A stretch of DNA of 49,658 bases, from positions 1 to 49,658 of the forward strand of contig NZ_AQQU01000016.1 of the NCBI RefSeq assembly GCF_002210105.1, given 5' to 3'. A program made the position numbers and the translations under genes. How positions within the stretch are numbered: the stretch's first letter is position 1; each line of letters starts with the position of its first letter. Shown piece by piece: positions 7,595-16,480 of the stretch. This DNA is from Oceanicola sp. 22II-s10i. GTDB lineage: Bacteria; Pseudomonadota; Alphaproteobacteria; Rhodobacterales; Rhodobacteraceae. The notes below the pieces were generated by a model. The model was not told where the DNA came from and made no database searches. It saw only the letters and a program-made list of their open reading frames with translations.

Positions 7595-10102
7595 ATGTCG
7601 GATTCGCATACCCTTCGACTTTCCCTGCAGAACATGTCCTGCGCCTCTTGCGTCGGGCGGGTGGAGCGTGGGCTTTCCGGCCTGCCGGGCGTCAGCGACG
7701 TTCGAGTCAACCTCGCCAGCGAAACCGCTCAGGCGCAGATCGACGCGCCAGAGCGCATTTCGAACATCGTCGAAAAGCTGGAAGAGATTGGCTATCCGGC
7801 CCGTAAGCAGAGCACTCGCCTGAACGTGGCCTCCATGTCCTGCGCGTCCTGCGTCGGTCGGGTGGACAAGGCTTTGGCGGCGATGCCAGGCGTGCTGGCC
7901 GTGAACGTCAATCTGGCCTCGGAAACTGCGACGGTAACGTATCTCGAAGGCGCGGTTGCGGTTGCAGACCTGCTGAAGGCGGCGGGTGACGCAGGCTATC
8001 CCGCGACCTTGCCGCAGGACAGAGAGGCGGAAGACACGAGTGTCCGGAAGGATGAAGAGGCGCGGATGCTGGCCCGCAGGACCGCCCTGGCGGCGGCCCT
8101 CACCCTGCCGGTGTTTCTGCTGGAAATGGGCGCGCATCTGATCCCCGGCATGCATGGTCTGATCGGCGACACGATCGGCCATCGAGCAAGCTGGCTGATC
8201 CAGTTCGTCCTGACCACGGTGGTTCTGCTCTGGCCGGGGCGCAGCTTCTACACGCGCGGGTTTCCAGCCCTGCTCAAGCGTGCGCCGGACATGAACAGCC
8301 TTGTCGCGGTCGGCACTTCTGCCGCCTATCTCTATTCTCTCGTGGCGCTATTCGCGCCCGCGCTGCTGCCCGAACGGTCGCGTGCCGTCTATTTCGAGGC
8401 GGCGGCGGTCATCATCGTGCTAATCCTGCTGGGCCGGTGGCTGGAGGCGCGCGCCAAGGGCCGCACCGGCGCAGCGATCCAGAAGCTGCTGGGCCTTCAG
8501 GCCAAGACCGCCCGCGTGCTGGTGGACGGAGAGCCTGAGGACGTGGCCATCGAGCGCATCGCCGCGGGCGACATCCTGCTCGTGCGCCCCGGAGAGCGGA
8601 TTGCCGTGGACGGTGAAGTGACCGAAGGCAGCGCCCGCGTCGATGAGAGCATGATCACCGGCGAGCCGGTGCCTGTCGCCAAGTTGGTGGGCGATCCCGT
8701 CACCGGCGGGACCGTCAACGGTTCCGGTGCCTTCCAGTTCCGTGCGACACGCGTGGGAGCGGATACGACGCTGGCGCAAATCATCCGCATGGTCGAAGAG
8801 GCGCAGAGCGCCAAGCTGCCGATCCAGGGGCTGGTCGACCGGATCACCCTGTTGTTCGTGCCGGCGGTCATGGCGCTGGCGCTGCTTACGGTTATCGTCT
8901 GGCTGCTGGTCGGCCCCTCGCCCGCCCTGTCCTATGCCCTCGTTGCGGGTGTATCCGTGCTGATCATCGCATGCCCTTGCGCGATGGGGCTGGCCACGCC
9001 GACCTCGATCATGGTCGGCACCGGCCGTGCCGCTGAAATGGGCGTGCTGTTCCGCAAGGGCGATGCGCTGCAACAGCTTTCGACAGTGGATGTGGTGGCG
9101 CTGGACAAGACCGGCACGGTGACCGAAGGGCGCCCCGAACTGACCGATCTGGTGCTGGCCGACGGCTTTGAACGGGCCGAGGTGCTGGCCCTGGTCGCGG
9201 CGGTCGAGGCGCAGTCGGAACACCCTATCGCCGAGGCCATTCTGCGGGCGGCGGAAGCCGAGACGGTCACTCGACACGACGCGCGGAACTTCACCTCCAT
9301 CACGGGCCACGGTGTCCGGGCCGAGGTCGCAGGCCGCGACGTGCTGGTGGGGGCCGACCGTCTGATGACGCGCGAAGGGGTGGACATCGGCGCGTTGGCC
9401 GACGCCGAGCGCCGCCTGGCTGAACAGGGCCGCACCGCGCTTTATGCCGCCATCGACGGGCGGGTGGCCGCCGTCATCGCCGTGGCCGATCCGGTAAAGC
9501 CGTCCAGCGCGGCGGCCATCCGGGCGTTGCACGATCTGGGCCTGAAGGTCGCCATGATCACCGGCGACAAGCGAGAGACGGCAGAGGCCATCGGCCGCGA
9601 GACCGGCATCGACCATGTGATCGCGGGCGTGCTGCCCGATGGCAAGGTGGCGGCATTGGACGATCTGCGCGGCCCGAGCCAGCACATCGCCTTTGTAGGC
9701 GACGGCATCAACGATGCGCCCGCGCTTGCTCATGCGGACGTGGGCATCAGCATTGGCACCGGCACCGACGTCGCCATCGAATCCGCCGATGTGGTGCTAA
9801 TGTCGGGCGATTTGCGCGGCGTGGTCAACGCGCTGGAAGTGTCGCGGCGTACGATGCGCAACATCAGCCAGAACCTGTTCTGGGCCTTCGGCTATAACGT
9901 GGCCCTCATTCCGGTGGCGGCGGGGCTGCTCTACCCGGTGTCGGGCCTGCTGCTGTCGCCGGTGCTGGCGGCTGGGGCAATGGCGCTCAGCTCGGTCTTC
10001 GTACTGACGAACGCGCTGCGCCTGCGCCGCGTCCGCCCGGCGATGCAGGAACAGGCGCAACCCGGCTCTGCCGCCAACCTGTCACCAGTCCCGGCTGAAT
10101 AA
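7595..10102 (+). CDS. copA: Copper-exporting P1B-1 ATPase with two HMA domains
   Basis: Cu(I) efflux pump of 835 residues. Two N-terminal HMA domains carry MSCASC at residues 14-19 and 81-86. The core shows [10 protein letters not shown] in TM6 (Met where Leu is usual), [18 protein letters not shown], and the P1B-1 membrane residues GYN (TM7) and MALSS (TM8). The start is preceded by AGGAG. cueR follows 19 bp downstream, so the pump and its regulator are probably one transcript. With the YHS-type copA at 197 the island carries two Cu(I) pumps with different N-terminal sensors. Confidence 0.97.
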   Translation: MSDSHTLRLSLQNMSCASCVGRVERGLSGLPGVSDVRVNLASETAQAQIDAPERISNIVEKLEEIGYPARKQSTRLNVASMSCASCVGRVDKALAAMPGVLAVNVNLASETATVTYLEGAVAVADLLKAAGDAGYPATLPQDREAEDTSVRKDEEARMLARRTALAAALTLPVFLLEMGAHLIPGMHGLIGDTIGHRASWLIQFVLTTVVLLWPGRSFYTRGFPALLKRAPDMNSLVAVGTSAAYLYSLVALFAPALLPERSRAVYFEAAAVIIVLILLGRWLEARAKGRTGAAIQKLLGLQAKTARVLVDGEPEDVAIERIAAGDILLVRPGERIAVDGEVTEGSARVDESMITGEPVPVAKLVGDPVTGGTVNGSGAFQFRATRVGADTTLAQIIRMVEEAQSAKLPIQGLVDRITLLFVPAVMALALLTVIVWLLVGPSPALSYALVAGVSVLIIACPCAMGLATPTSIMVGTGRAAEMGVLFRKGDALQQLSTVDVVALDKTGTVTEGRPELTDLVLADGFERAEVLALVAAVEAQSEHPIAEAILRAAEAETVTRHDARNFTSITGHGVRAEVAGRDVLVGADRLMTREGVDIGALADAERRLAEQGRTALYAAIDGRVAAVIAVADPVKPSSAAAIRALHDLGLKVAMITGDKRETAEAIGRETGIDHVIAGVLPDGKVAALDDLRGPSQHIAFVGDGINDAPALAHADVGISIGTGTDVAIESADVVLMSGDLRGVVNALEVSRRTMRNISQNLFWAFGYNVALIPVAAGLLYPVSGLLLSPVLAAGAMALSSVFVLTNALRLRRVRPAMQEQAQPGSAANLSPVPAE

Positions 10103-10121
10103 GCTCAAGGAGGAAACTATC

Positions 10122-10541
10122 ATGAACATCGGAGACGTGGCCGACATGTCCGGCCTTCCCGCGAAGACCATTCGCTACTACGAGGACATCGGGCTGGTCG
10201 AGCCGCTGCGCAGTGCCAACGGTTATCGCAGCTTTCGGCAGAGCGACGTCCACAAGCTGGCGTTTCTCGGCCGGGCGCGCGCCTTGGGCTTCACCATCGA
10301 GGACTGCCGGAGCCTGCTGAAACTCTATGCCGACACCGACCGCGCCAGCGCCGAGGTCAAGCAGATCGCCGAAGAACACCTCGACCGGATCGACCGGAAA
10401 ATCGCAGAACTGACCGAGATGCGCGCGACGCTGTCGCACCTTGTCGATGCCTGCGCTGGCGATCACAGGCCTGATTGTCCGATTCTCGCAGATCTGGCTA
10501 TGGAAGAGGATAAGACCCGGACCGCCAGGGCAGCGGATTAA
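10122..10541 (+). CDS. cueR: CueR, MerR-family Cu(I)-responsive regulator
   Basis: Cytoplasmic activator of 139 residues with the MerR winged helix (TIRYYEDIGLV, residues 17-27), a dimerisation helix and the CueR metal loop with Cys at 111 and 119 (CAGDHRPDC). It starts behind AAGGAGG, 19 bp after copA. The three to five CueR-type boxes in the first 10.7 kb are its probable targets. Confidence 0.93.
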   Translation: MNIGDVADMSGLPAKTIRYYEDIGLVEPLRSANGYRSFRQSDVHKLAFLGRARALGFTIEDCRSLLKLYADTDRASAEVKQIAEEHLDRIDRKIAELTEMRATLSHLVDACAGDHRPDCPILADLAMEEDKTRTARAAD

Positions 10542-10598
10542 GATATGTCCCGCAGCGGGCAGCGCCACCCATAAGGTGCGACTGGCTGCAGCTTTTTC

Positions 10599-10629
10599 GG
10601 AACATTCCAGCGCGGGAAAGTTGTTCTAC
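10599..10629 (+). promoter_or_regulatory. Weak candidate CueR-type element upstream of the DUF305 gene
   Basis: TTCC-agcgcg-GGAA (10605-10618) is a CueR-like dyad, but the hexamer before it (GGAACA) is a poor -35. A 19-bp spacer would place -10 at TTCTAC (10624-10629); TCTATA at 10631 is an alternative. Reported as possible only. Confidence 0.3.
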
Positions 10630-10664
10630 CTCTATACTTCACGATTTCGAGAGAGGACAACTTC

Positions 10665-11537
10665 ATGTCATATGGCCGCTTTTTCGCGATGATCGCGACA
10701 TCTACCGTCGTCATGTTCGGTCTGATGTATCTCAATACCTACCTCTGGACGCATGTGTTCTGGTCGGAAACGCGGGTCTACATGGCTCTCCTGATGGGTG
10801 CCACCATGGCGATCATCATGCTGGGCTTCATGCTGTCGATGTATTCCAGCAAGACGGCTAACGCCGCCATCTTCATCGGTGCCGCTGTGGTCTTTGCCGC
10901 CTCGCTCTGGCTGGTCCGCAGCCAGGTGACGGTGGGCGACACCAGCTACATGCGGGCAATGATCCCGCACCACTCGATCGCGATCATGACCTCCAGCCGC
11001 GCCGATATCTCGGACCCGCGCGTGCGCAAGTTGGCGGATGAGATCATCTATGCGCAGGACAAGGAAATCGCCGAGATGCGTTATCTGGTGAACGATATCG
11101 ACGCCAATGGTGACAGTCCGGCACAGTCAGAAAGCGGACCGGCGCAGATCGTGAGCCTTGACGAGGCGCTGTCCACGGCGGAGATCACCATTCTCGATCT
11201 TGAATTCCTGACCCGGGAGGACATCGCACAACTCTTCCCGGACGGCGCGGCGTGCACGTTCACCTACACCACCACAAGCAGGCCTGCGCTGGCGGTGGGC
11301 CGCATCGACGGTGGGAGTGTAGCTCTCGCCAAGATCAGCGGCGATCTGGTGCGGCTGGAGGCTGGCGACGCCGGAAGCACTTGGGGCAAGGAAGGCATGA
11401 CAGTGGCGTTGAGCGCGCCGAGCGGAACCGGCACATTGGCCGCAAATAGTGGCGAAATGCAGGACGCCGATCTCGTTCTCGAACTTGGGCCCGGTCTGCG
11501 TGCAGGGTATCGCGGACATTACGGTTGCGGTGCCTGA
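10665..11537 (+). CDS. Membrane protein with DUF305-like domain and an extra C-terminal domain
   Basis: A 290-residue protein. The N-terminal third has three hydrophobic segments (about 7-27, 39-58, 66-84). A short DUF305-type region follows with MIPHHSIAIMTSSRA (His pair plus Met) and LADEIIYAQDKEIAEM, the helical metal-binding signature of CopM-like proteins. Residues from about 165 onward form a separate, mostly beta domain with no family I recognise. It starts behind AGGACA. DUF305 proteins bind copper in the periplasm in some bacteria; the three-part architecture makes a membrane-held copper or metal buffer plausible. It precedes the Grx/MauE fusion by 22 bp. Confidence 0.8.
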   Translation: MSYGRFFAMIATSTVVMFGLMYLNTYLWTHVFWSETRVYMALLMGATMAIIMLGFMLSMYSSKTANAAIFIGAAVVFAASLWLVRSQVTVGDTSYMRAMIPHHSIAIMTSSRADISDPRVRKLADEIIYAQDKEIAEMRYLVNDIDANGDSPAQSESGPAQIVSLDEALSTAEITILDLEFLTREDIAQLFPDGAACTFTYTTTSRPALAVGRIDGGSVALAKISGDLVRLEAGDAGSTWGKEGMTVALSAPSGTGTLAANSGEMQDADLVLELGPGLRAGYRGHYGCGA

Positions 11538-11559
11538 ACCAGAAACTGGAGGAAACACC

Positions 11560-12324
11560 ATGCCGAAAGACGCATCGAAAACAGCCCAACTCTACCGGAT
11601 GGTCATGCTGGATCACCTTTGCCCTTATGGTCTCAAGTCCAAAGACCTGCTCGAACGGGAAGGGTACGAGGTCGAGGATCACCACCTGACGACACGCGAG
11701 GAAACTGATGCTTTCATGGAAAATCACGGGGTCGAGACCACGCCGCAGACCTGGATCGGCGACAAGCGCATCGGCGGCTATGACGATCTGCGGGTCCATT
11801 TCGGCCTTGACGCACCGGAAAGCGAACGCTCGGACACCTCCTATCAACCGGTGATCGCGATCTTTGCCGTCGCGTTTTTGATGGCGCTCGGCTTGTCATG
11901 GTACAGCTTTGGAACCATCCTCAGCCTGCGCGCGCTGGAATGGTTCATCTCGATCTCGATGTGCTTGCTTGCAGTGCAGAAACTTCAGGATGTCGAAAGC
12001 TTTTCGACCATGTTCCTAAATTACGACCTGCTGGCGCACCGCTGGGTGCGCTACGGCTATCTCTATCCCTTCGGAGAGGCCTTCGCCGGTATCCTCATGG
12101 TCGCAGGGGCGCTCACCTGGCTGTCGGCACCCGTGGCCTTGTTCATCGGCACCGTCGGCGCGGTTTCGGTCTTCAAGGCGGTCTATATCGACAAGCGCGA
12201 GCTGAAATGCGCCTGCGTCGGGGGCGACAGCAAGGTGCCGCTCGGTTTTGTCTCGCTCACCGAGAACCTGATGATGATGGTCATGGGTATCTGGATGCCG
12301 ATCCGGGTCTACCTGATCGGCTGA
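11560..12324 (+). CDS. Glutaredoxin-like domain fused to a MauE/DoxX-type membrane domain
   Basis: A 254-residue fusion. Residues 1-85 look like a glutaredoxin with active site CPYG (a single Cys where CPYC is usual) and the cis-Pro loop TTPQTWIG. The rest has four to five hydrophobic segments of the MauE/DoxX type and ends with a CAC motif (KCACVGG) near residue 222. It likely passes reducing equivalents across or within the membrane. The start at 11560 follows TGGAGGAAAC; the frame is open further upstream but overlaps the DUF305 gene. Confidence 0.8.
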   Translation: MPKDASKTAQLYRMVMLDHLCPYGLKSKDLLEREGYEVEDHHLTTREETDAFMENHGVETTPQTWIGDKRIGGYDDLRVHFGLDAPESERSDTSYQPVIAIFAVAFLMALGLSWYSFGTILSLRALEWFISISMCLLAVQKLQDVESFSTMFLNYDLLAHRWVRYGYLYPFGEAFAGILMVAGALTWLSAPVALFIGTVGAVSVFKAVYIDKRELKCACVGGDSKVPLGFVSLTENLMMMVMGIWMPIRVYLIG

Positions 12325-12329
12325 CGGCA

Positions 12330-12352
12330 CCGCGACCTCTACAGAGGCGCGG
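12330..12352. terminator. Hairpin between convergent genes
   Basis: CCGCG(a)CCTC and GAGGCGCGG form a 9-bp stem with one bulged A and a 4-nt loop, lying between the stop codons of the Grx/MauE gene and ccdA. No T-run follows, so its terminator role is tentative. Confidence 0.4.
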
Positions 12353-12424
12353 CGTGGATGACATTGATTGGCGGAGATAATCCCTACACTGCAGCCATCA
12401 CACCTAGAGCTGGTTCGAGATTCG

Positions 12425-13165
12425 TCACCCGATCGTCGCGAGAAAGGGAAACGTCCCCAGCAGCCAATAGGCAAACCGTGACAATTGCCCGGTCATGATG
12501 GCAACTCCCATGATGATCATGGCAACACCCGCGCCCTTGTAGAGCCAGCGACCGGCTTTGCCGATCTGCCTTACCCGCGCGGCGATGGCGTCGGTGAAGA
12601 GCGCGGCCAGCAGGAAAGGCACCCCCAGTCCAGCGGAATAGATCGACAGCAGCCAGATGCCGTCCGACATGCCGCCGGAGGTCGAACTGAGCGTCAGGAT
12701 TGCGCCGAGGATCGGACCGATGCAAGGTGTCCAGCCAAAGGCGAAGGCCAGTCCCAGCACGTAGGCCCCAAACGGGCGACCGCCGGGAATGTCGAGATTG
12801 AAACGGGTATCGCGCGAGAACGCATTGAGACGAAAGACACCCAGCATGACCAGTCCGAACAGAATGATGATCGCGCCGCCGAGATAGTTTAGCTCGGTGC
12901 GCCATGTCAGCAGCAGGGATCCGAGCGCGCTGGCCCGGGCCCCGAGGGCGACGAAGACCGTCGAAAAGCCCAGGACAAAGCAGGCACTCAACCCGAGCGC
13001 CCCGGCGCGCGCCCGCAAGCCGACCGACCGCGTCGTGCGCAAATCTGGTTGCCCTGCGATGTACGAGACGTAGCCAGGCACCAGTGGCAGGACACAGGGC
13101 GACAGGAACGAAATGGCACCCGCCAGGAAGGCCGCGAAGATGCCGATGCCGGAAATATCCATCAT
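12425..13165 (-). CDS. ccdA: CcdA/DsbD-type thiol-disulfide membrane transporter
   Basis: A 246-residue inner-membrane protein with six hydrophobic segments. The two membrane cysteines of the family are visible in FLSPCVLPLVPGY (residue 24) and FGWTPCIGPILGA (about 136). It moves reducing equivalents from cytoplasmic thioredoxin to periplasmic thiol proteins such as SCO or cytochrome c maturation factors. Its start overlaps the stop of the upstream gene (ATGA), so translation is coupled. Confidence 0.92.
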   Translation of the reverse strand: MMDISGIGIFAAFLAGAISFLSPCVLPLVPGYVSYIAGQPDLRTTRSVGLRARAGALGLSACFVLGFSTVFVALGARASALGSLLLTWRTELNYLGGAIIILFGLVMLGVFRLNAFSRDTRFNLDIPGGRPFGAYVLGLAFAFGWTPCIGPILGAILTLSSTSGGMSDGIWLLSIYSAGLGVPFLLAALFTDAIAARVRQIGKAGRWLYKGAGVAMIIMGVAIMTGQLSRFAYWLLGTFPFLATIG

Positions 13166-13653
13166 ACATCACGATCGTTGTTGAAAGGCCGCCAGACCCA
13201 CCAGAACGCGACCAGCGGTATCACGATCCATTGCAACACAGGTGACAGGCCCGCATCGAGGATCGGAATGATCGGCATCAGGTCCGAATAGGCCCAGGCC
13301 GCGCGGATCACGATGTTGAGCCATTCGCTGAACAGCGTGTATCCGAGCCCGAACACCACCGTCAGGACGGTCACAGACCGCCGCGTCGAGGCGACCAGGG
13401 GCCAGCCCCGGCCCGACAGCATGAGGGCAAGCATCAGCGCGCTCATGGCGATCAGGATATCGCCACCCGTGCAATGGACGGCTGCGAAGACAATCTCACC
13501 CCAAGTGCCCTCGTTCCAGATCGTGTAGAGCGGCATATGCGCGAACTCCCAGATCAAGTTGGCCGGGATGATCACCGCAAAATACCGACGCAGAGCTGTC
13601 AGGGAAACTCCGTCTGTCGAGGACAGCCTGACGCCAGTCGCGACGACACTCAT
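13162..13653 (-). CDS. Unknown multi-spanning membrane protein upstream of ccdA
   Basis: A 163-residue protein with four to five hydrophobic segments, including PANLIWEFAHMPLYTIW, AAVHCTGGDILIAM and FSEWLNI. I do not recognise a named family. The start at 13653 overlaps the stop of the SCO remnant (ATGA), and its own stop overlaps the ccdA start, so the three were organised as one operon with SCO and CcdA. A role in periplasmic redox or copper-centre assembly is inferred from this context only. Confidence 0.7.
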   Translation of the reverse strand: MSVVATGVRLSSTDGVSLTALRRYFAVIIPANLIWEFAHMPLYTIWNEGTWGEIVFAAVHCTGGDILIAMSALMLALMLSGRGWPLVASTRRSVTVLTVVFGLGYTLFSEWLNIVIRAAWAYSDLMPIIPILDAGLSPVLQWIVIPLVAFWWVWRPFNNDRDV

Positions 13654-13979
13654 TGAAACACACCTGTCAGCCGGTCCCACCAGTTGGGCTCCCGGCGTCG
13701 ATGCTGGGCGTTGTTGATCAACTCGCTGACATAGAGGATCAGGTTCACGTTCTTGAAGTCCATGCCATGGAATTTTGCAGCGAACCGCCCGCCGATGTCC
13801 ACGACATGGGTGACCGCTCCGTGCATCATCATGTCGCTGTCGGCGGTCATCGTGAACTCCAGCCCATATTCCCGCGCCGGAAGGCGCGTCGCGTCATTTG
13901 CCTGATCGGATCGTTTGGTCAGAATGACCCAGTTGCTCGGATCGAGCCCATGCCGGTCCGCGTAATCGCGCAGACGAGC
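13650..13979 (-). pseudogene. Truncated SCO1/SenC-family gene remnant
   Basis: Translation of the minus strand gives RLRDYADRHGLDPSNWVIL at about 13974-13918 and runs to NVNLILYVSELINNAQH near 13700, which matches the C-terminal half of SCO copper chaperones. The half carrying the CxxxC site and the DPERDTP stretch is missing: the frame meets a TGA immediately upstream. An ATG at 14020 with a good GGAGAAG site opens a different frame (33 codons). The gene therefore looks internally deleted and frameshifted. Two intact SCO genes sit in the 17-20 kb operon. Confidence 0.7.
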
Positions 13980-13991
13980 CCGATGACATCA

Positions 13992-14957
13992 TCATGCTCG
14001 GTCAGCGTTTCCTTGAACATTGGTCTTCTCCTTTTCACTTGCGTTGCCGTGACCGTAGAGATCGGCGTTCTGATGAGCGCGATCCTCATGCTCAAATTCG
14101 AGACTGGAATGGCTGATGCCGAACTCTTCCTTCAGCCGCTTCTTGATCGCGCTCTTGATCTCTTCGATCTTCGACCAGCCCTCGGCTGCCACGACGACAT
14201 GGCAGTCGAGCGCAGCCTCGTGCTCTTGCATTTGCCAGAGATGGACGTAGTGGACGTCGGCGACGCCTTCGACTTTCCGCATCGCTTCGACGACGGCCTC
14301 GTTGTCGATGTCCGGCGGGCTCCCGAGCATCAGGGTTCGGATTGGGCCGCCTATTTCAGTGAAAGACAGATACAGGATGTAGATCGCGATGCCGATGGTG
14401 ATGGCAGGATCGACCCAACGCATGTCGTAAAGGATGATCAGCGACCCACCGACGATAACCGCGACCGAAGCAAGCGCGTCCGACAGGTTATGCAGGAAAA
14501 GCGCGCGGATGTTCACGCTGCCCTTCTGCATCGAATAGGTCAGCATTGCGGTCAGCGTGTCGACCACAAGCGCAATTCCACCGAGAATGACGACGGTCCA
14601 CCCCATGACTTCGGGTGGATCAATCATGCGCATGCCACCTTCGTAGATCAGATAGAAGCCGATCACGATGAGGGTGGTGTAGTTGATCAGGGCCGCCACG
14701 ATTTCGACCCGGCCATAGCCGAAGGTCATGCGTTCATCGGCCGGGCGGCGCGCGATCTTGCGTGCGGCGAAGGCAATGACAAGCGAGGCCATATCGGAAA
14801 AGTTGTGCAGCGCATCGGCGATCAGTGCCAGACTGCCCGAGAATATGCCCCCGACGACTTGCGCAACGGTAAGTAGCCCGTTTGCCCAGATGGCGATGGC
14901 AACCCGCCGGTCCCCAGAATTCGGATCGATAGGCGCGTGCCCGTGGTCATGTGGCAT
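13992..14957 (-). CDS. CDF-family divalent metal exporter
   Basis: A 321-residue inner-membrane Zn/Cd(/Co) proton antiporter with six membrane segments. The metal site residues are in ALHNFSD (TM2) and LHNLSD (TM5), as in ZitB/ZnT-type members. The C-terminal cytoplasmic domain (about 205-300) contains HVVVAAEG, and both ends are His-rich (MPHDHGHAP). It overlaps the transglutaminase-like gene by 11 bp and so shares its PbrR-type promoter. The extreme C-terminus overlaps the start of the broken SCO frame, so the last 15 residues may be altered by that deletion. Confidence 0.92.
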   Translation of the reverse strand: MPHDHGHAPIDPNSGDRRVAIAIWANGLLTVAQVVGGIFSGSLALIADALHNFSDMASLVIAFAARKIARRPADERMTFGYGRVEIVAALINYTTLIVIGFYLIYEGGMRMIDPPEVMGWTVVILGGIALVVDTLTAMLTYSMQKGSVNIRALFLHNLSDALASVAVIVGGSLIILYDMRWVDPAITIGIAIYILYLSFTEIGGPIRTLMLGSPPDIDNEAVVEAMRKVEGVADVHYVHLWQMQEHEAALDCHVVVAAEGWSKIEEIKSAIKKRLKEEFGISHSSLEFEHEDRAHQNADLYGHGNASEKEKTNVQGNADRA

Positions 14958-15708
14958 TGGCAGGCTCCGCGTGCGCGTGTGTCGCGCGTCGGTCAGTCTT
15001 CAGGCGACCGCTGCGAAAACCACGTACGCGCGCATTCATCCAGTGGCGGATGATATGACGGTAAAGGGCACCACGCAGCCATCCAAAGGATTGCTCATGG
15101 GACAAATAGAAGGCGTCCGGCGTATCAAACACGCCGAAATCTTGCACGATGCCGGATTTCTGAATGTAGGTATCTTCTCCGTTCCAGGTGACGGGAGGCG
15201 CGCCAAGGCAATCCGTGCCCGCGCCATAACCGCAGAGACTGTCCGTGTCCGAGAAAGACGTTTGCAGGACTGTCAGGAAAGCGTCATCCAGGATGAAGCC
15301 TTCGAGGTTGAACCAAGCACCTTGATATTCGATCTCAACCCATGAGTGGAGAATTTCTTGCGGAGCAAGCGGATACACCAACTCTGGGACAACACCGCGC
15401 TGCAAGCCTTTGTGGATCGTAAACCCATGCAACCGGCAACGAATGCCAACACCACGCAGCAACGCCATCAAGAGCGTCCCTTTGGTATTGCACTGCCCGT
15501 AGCCGTCGGAAAGCACCTCGGAGGCGGGGATGTCGTCAGCTCGATTGTATCCGAACGCGATTTCATTCCGAACGAAATCATAGGCAGCTCCGATCCGATC
15601 GTATTCGGATAAGCCGCGCCAGCCGCGGGTCTCAATTAGATGCGCAAGAGGCGCGGCATCAAAATCCAGTAATTTGGTGGGTGCAAGTAGGGGGTCGGTC
15701 ATCTGCAA
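14947..15708 (-). CDS. Transglutaminase-like cysteine protein
   Basis: A 253-residue soluble protein with a transglutaminase-like core: GYGQCNTKGTLL carries the nucleophilic Cys (about residue 74), LHSWVEI the His and FNLEGFILD the Asp. No signal peptide or membrane segment is seen. Such domains act as proteases or amide hydrolases in bacteria. It heads the leftward operon, overlaps the CDF gene by 11 bp, and is 31 bp from the PbrR-type promoter, so it is predicted to be metal-induced. Start is the Met at 15708 or the one at 15702. Substrate unknown. Confidence 0.8.
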   Translation of the reverse strand: MQMTDPLLAPTKLLDFDAAPLAHLIETRGWRGLSEYDRIGAAYDFVRNEIAFGYNRADDIPASEVLSDGYGQCNTKGTLLMALLRGVGIRCRLHGFTIHKGLQRGVVPELVYPLAPQEILHSWVEIEYQGAWFNLEGFILDDAFLTVLQTSFSDTDSLCGYGAGTDCLGAPPVTWNGEDTYIQKSGIVQDFGVFDTPDAFYLSHEQSFGWLRGALYRHIIRHWMNARVRGFRSGRLKTDRRATHAHAEPANAT

Positions 15709-15738
15709 CGGAGTCGCTCCTCGAATCGTCTTGGAACA

Positions 15739-15769
15739 AGCCTAATTACTATAGTCACTATAGCTTCAA
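15739..15769 (-). promoter_or_regulatory. PbrR/CadR-type promoter of the transglutaminase-CDF-ccdA operon
   Basis: Minus strand: -35 TTGAAG (15769-15764), dyad CTATAG-tga-CTATAG (15763-15749), 19-bp spacer, -10 TAGGCT (15744-15739). The geometry is MerR-type and the dyad matches the operators at 17015, 31296 and 32502. Confidence 0.8.
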
Positions 15770-15798
15770 CCCTTTCTTTCAGAAAGAATCTCCCGCAA

Positions 15799-16398
15799 CT
15801 ATTTGCCCGTATGAACTGCTTTGTGGTGTTCGCCGTGTGCGTCGCGCAGAATGTCGATACCTCCCCAGGCCGCGATCCCGGCGACAATCACGCCGACGAC
15901 GAGGTCCGGCCAGTTGGTTCCCAGCCAGGCGACGAGGCCGCCAGCCAAGACGATTCCGAGGTTCGCGGCGAAATCGTTGTAACTGAAGGTGTTGGCCGCG
16001 CGGATGTTGACGTCCGGATCTTTGAGCTTAGCGAGCAGCCAGACGCAGACTGCGTTGATCGCCGCCGCAAACAGGGCCATGGCGATCATGATCGTCCCGA
16101 GCGGATCTGACCCGCCGATGTAGCGGCGCCATGCATCGTAGAGGATACCAGCGGCGAACAGGATCAGCAGCCCGCCGGAAACGTTCGCCGCCCCGCGTTT
16201 CCATTTGTCGGATCGGGACAAAGCGAAAAGGCTGATCGCGTAGACGAAGCTGTCGGAGAGGTTATCGAGCCCGTTGGCGATCAGGGCACTTGAGTCGCCG
16301 AAGGCGCCTGTTGCGAAAAAGGCCACGGCCAAACCGATATTGAGCGCCAGAACGATCCAAAGCGTCCGTCTCTCCATTGAATTTTGTCTAGCAGCCAT
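15799..16398 (-). CDS. Short CDF-like cation transporter lacking the C-terminal domain
   Basis: A membrane protein of about 199 residues (Met at 16398; 16377 also possible) with six hydrophobic segments. GLDNLSDSF replaces the usual HxxxD of TM2 with DxxxD, and SYNDFAAN in TM5 keeps an Asp but not the His. The C-terminal cytoplasmic domain of CDF exporters is absent, ending in a short His-rich tail (HGEHHKAVH). It follows the PbrR-like gene on the same strand. Probably a divalent metal exporter with altered specificity. Confidence 0.8.
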   Translation of the reverse strand: MAARQNSMERRTLWIVLALNIGLAVAFFATGAFGDSSALIANGLDNLSDSFVYAISLFALSRSDKWKRGAANVSGGLLILFAAGILYDAWRRYIGGSDPLGTIMIAMALFAAAINAVCVWLLAKLKDPDVNIRAANTFSYNDFAANLGIVLAGGLVAWLGTNWPDLVVGVIVAGIAAWGGIDILRDAHGEHHKAVHTGK

Positions 16399-16480
16399 TT
16401 TGTGGTTCCAGCCTGTGTTGTACGACACATTAACTTCTGCGGCTGATCTGCGTTCCAGCCGGAATGTTGGCTGAATTCCT

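Noticed and set aside
8420..9733. 437-codon minus-strand frame
   Set aside because: Antisense to copA, composition typical of a shadow frame with no domain.
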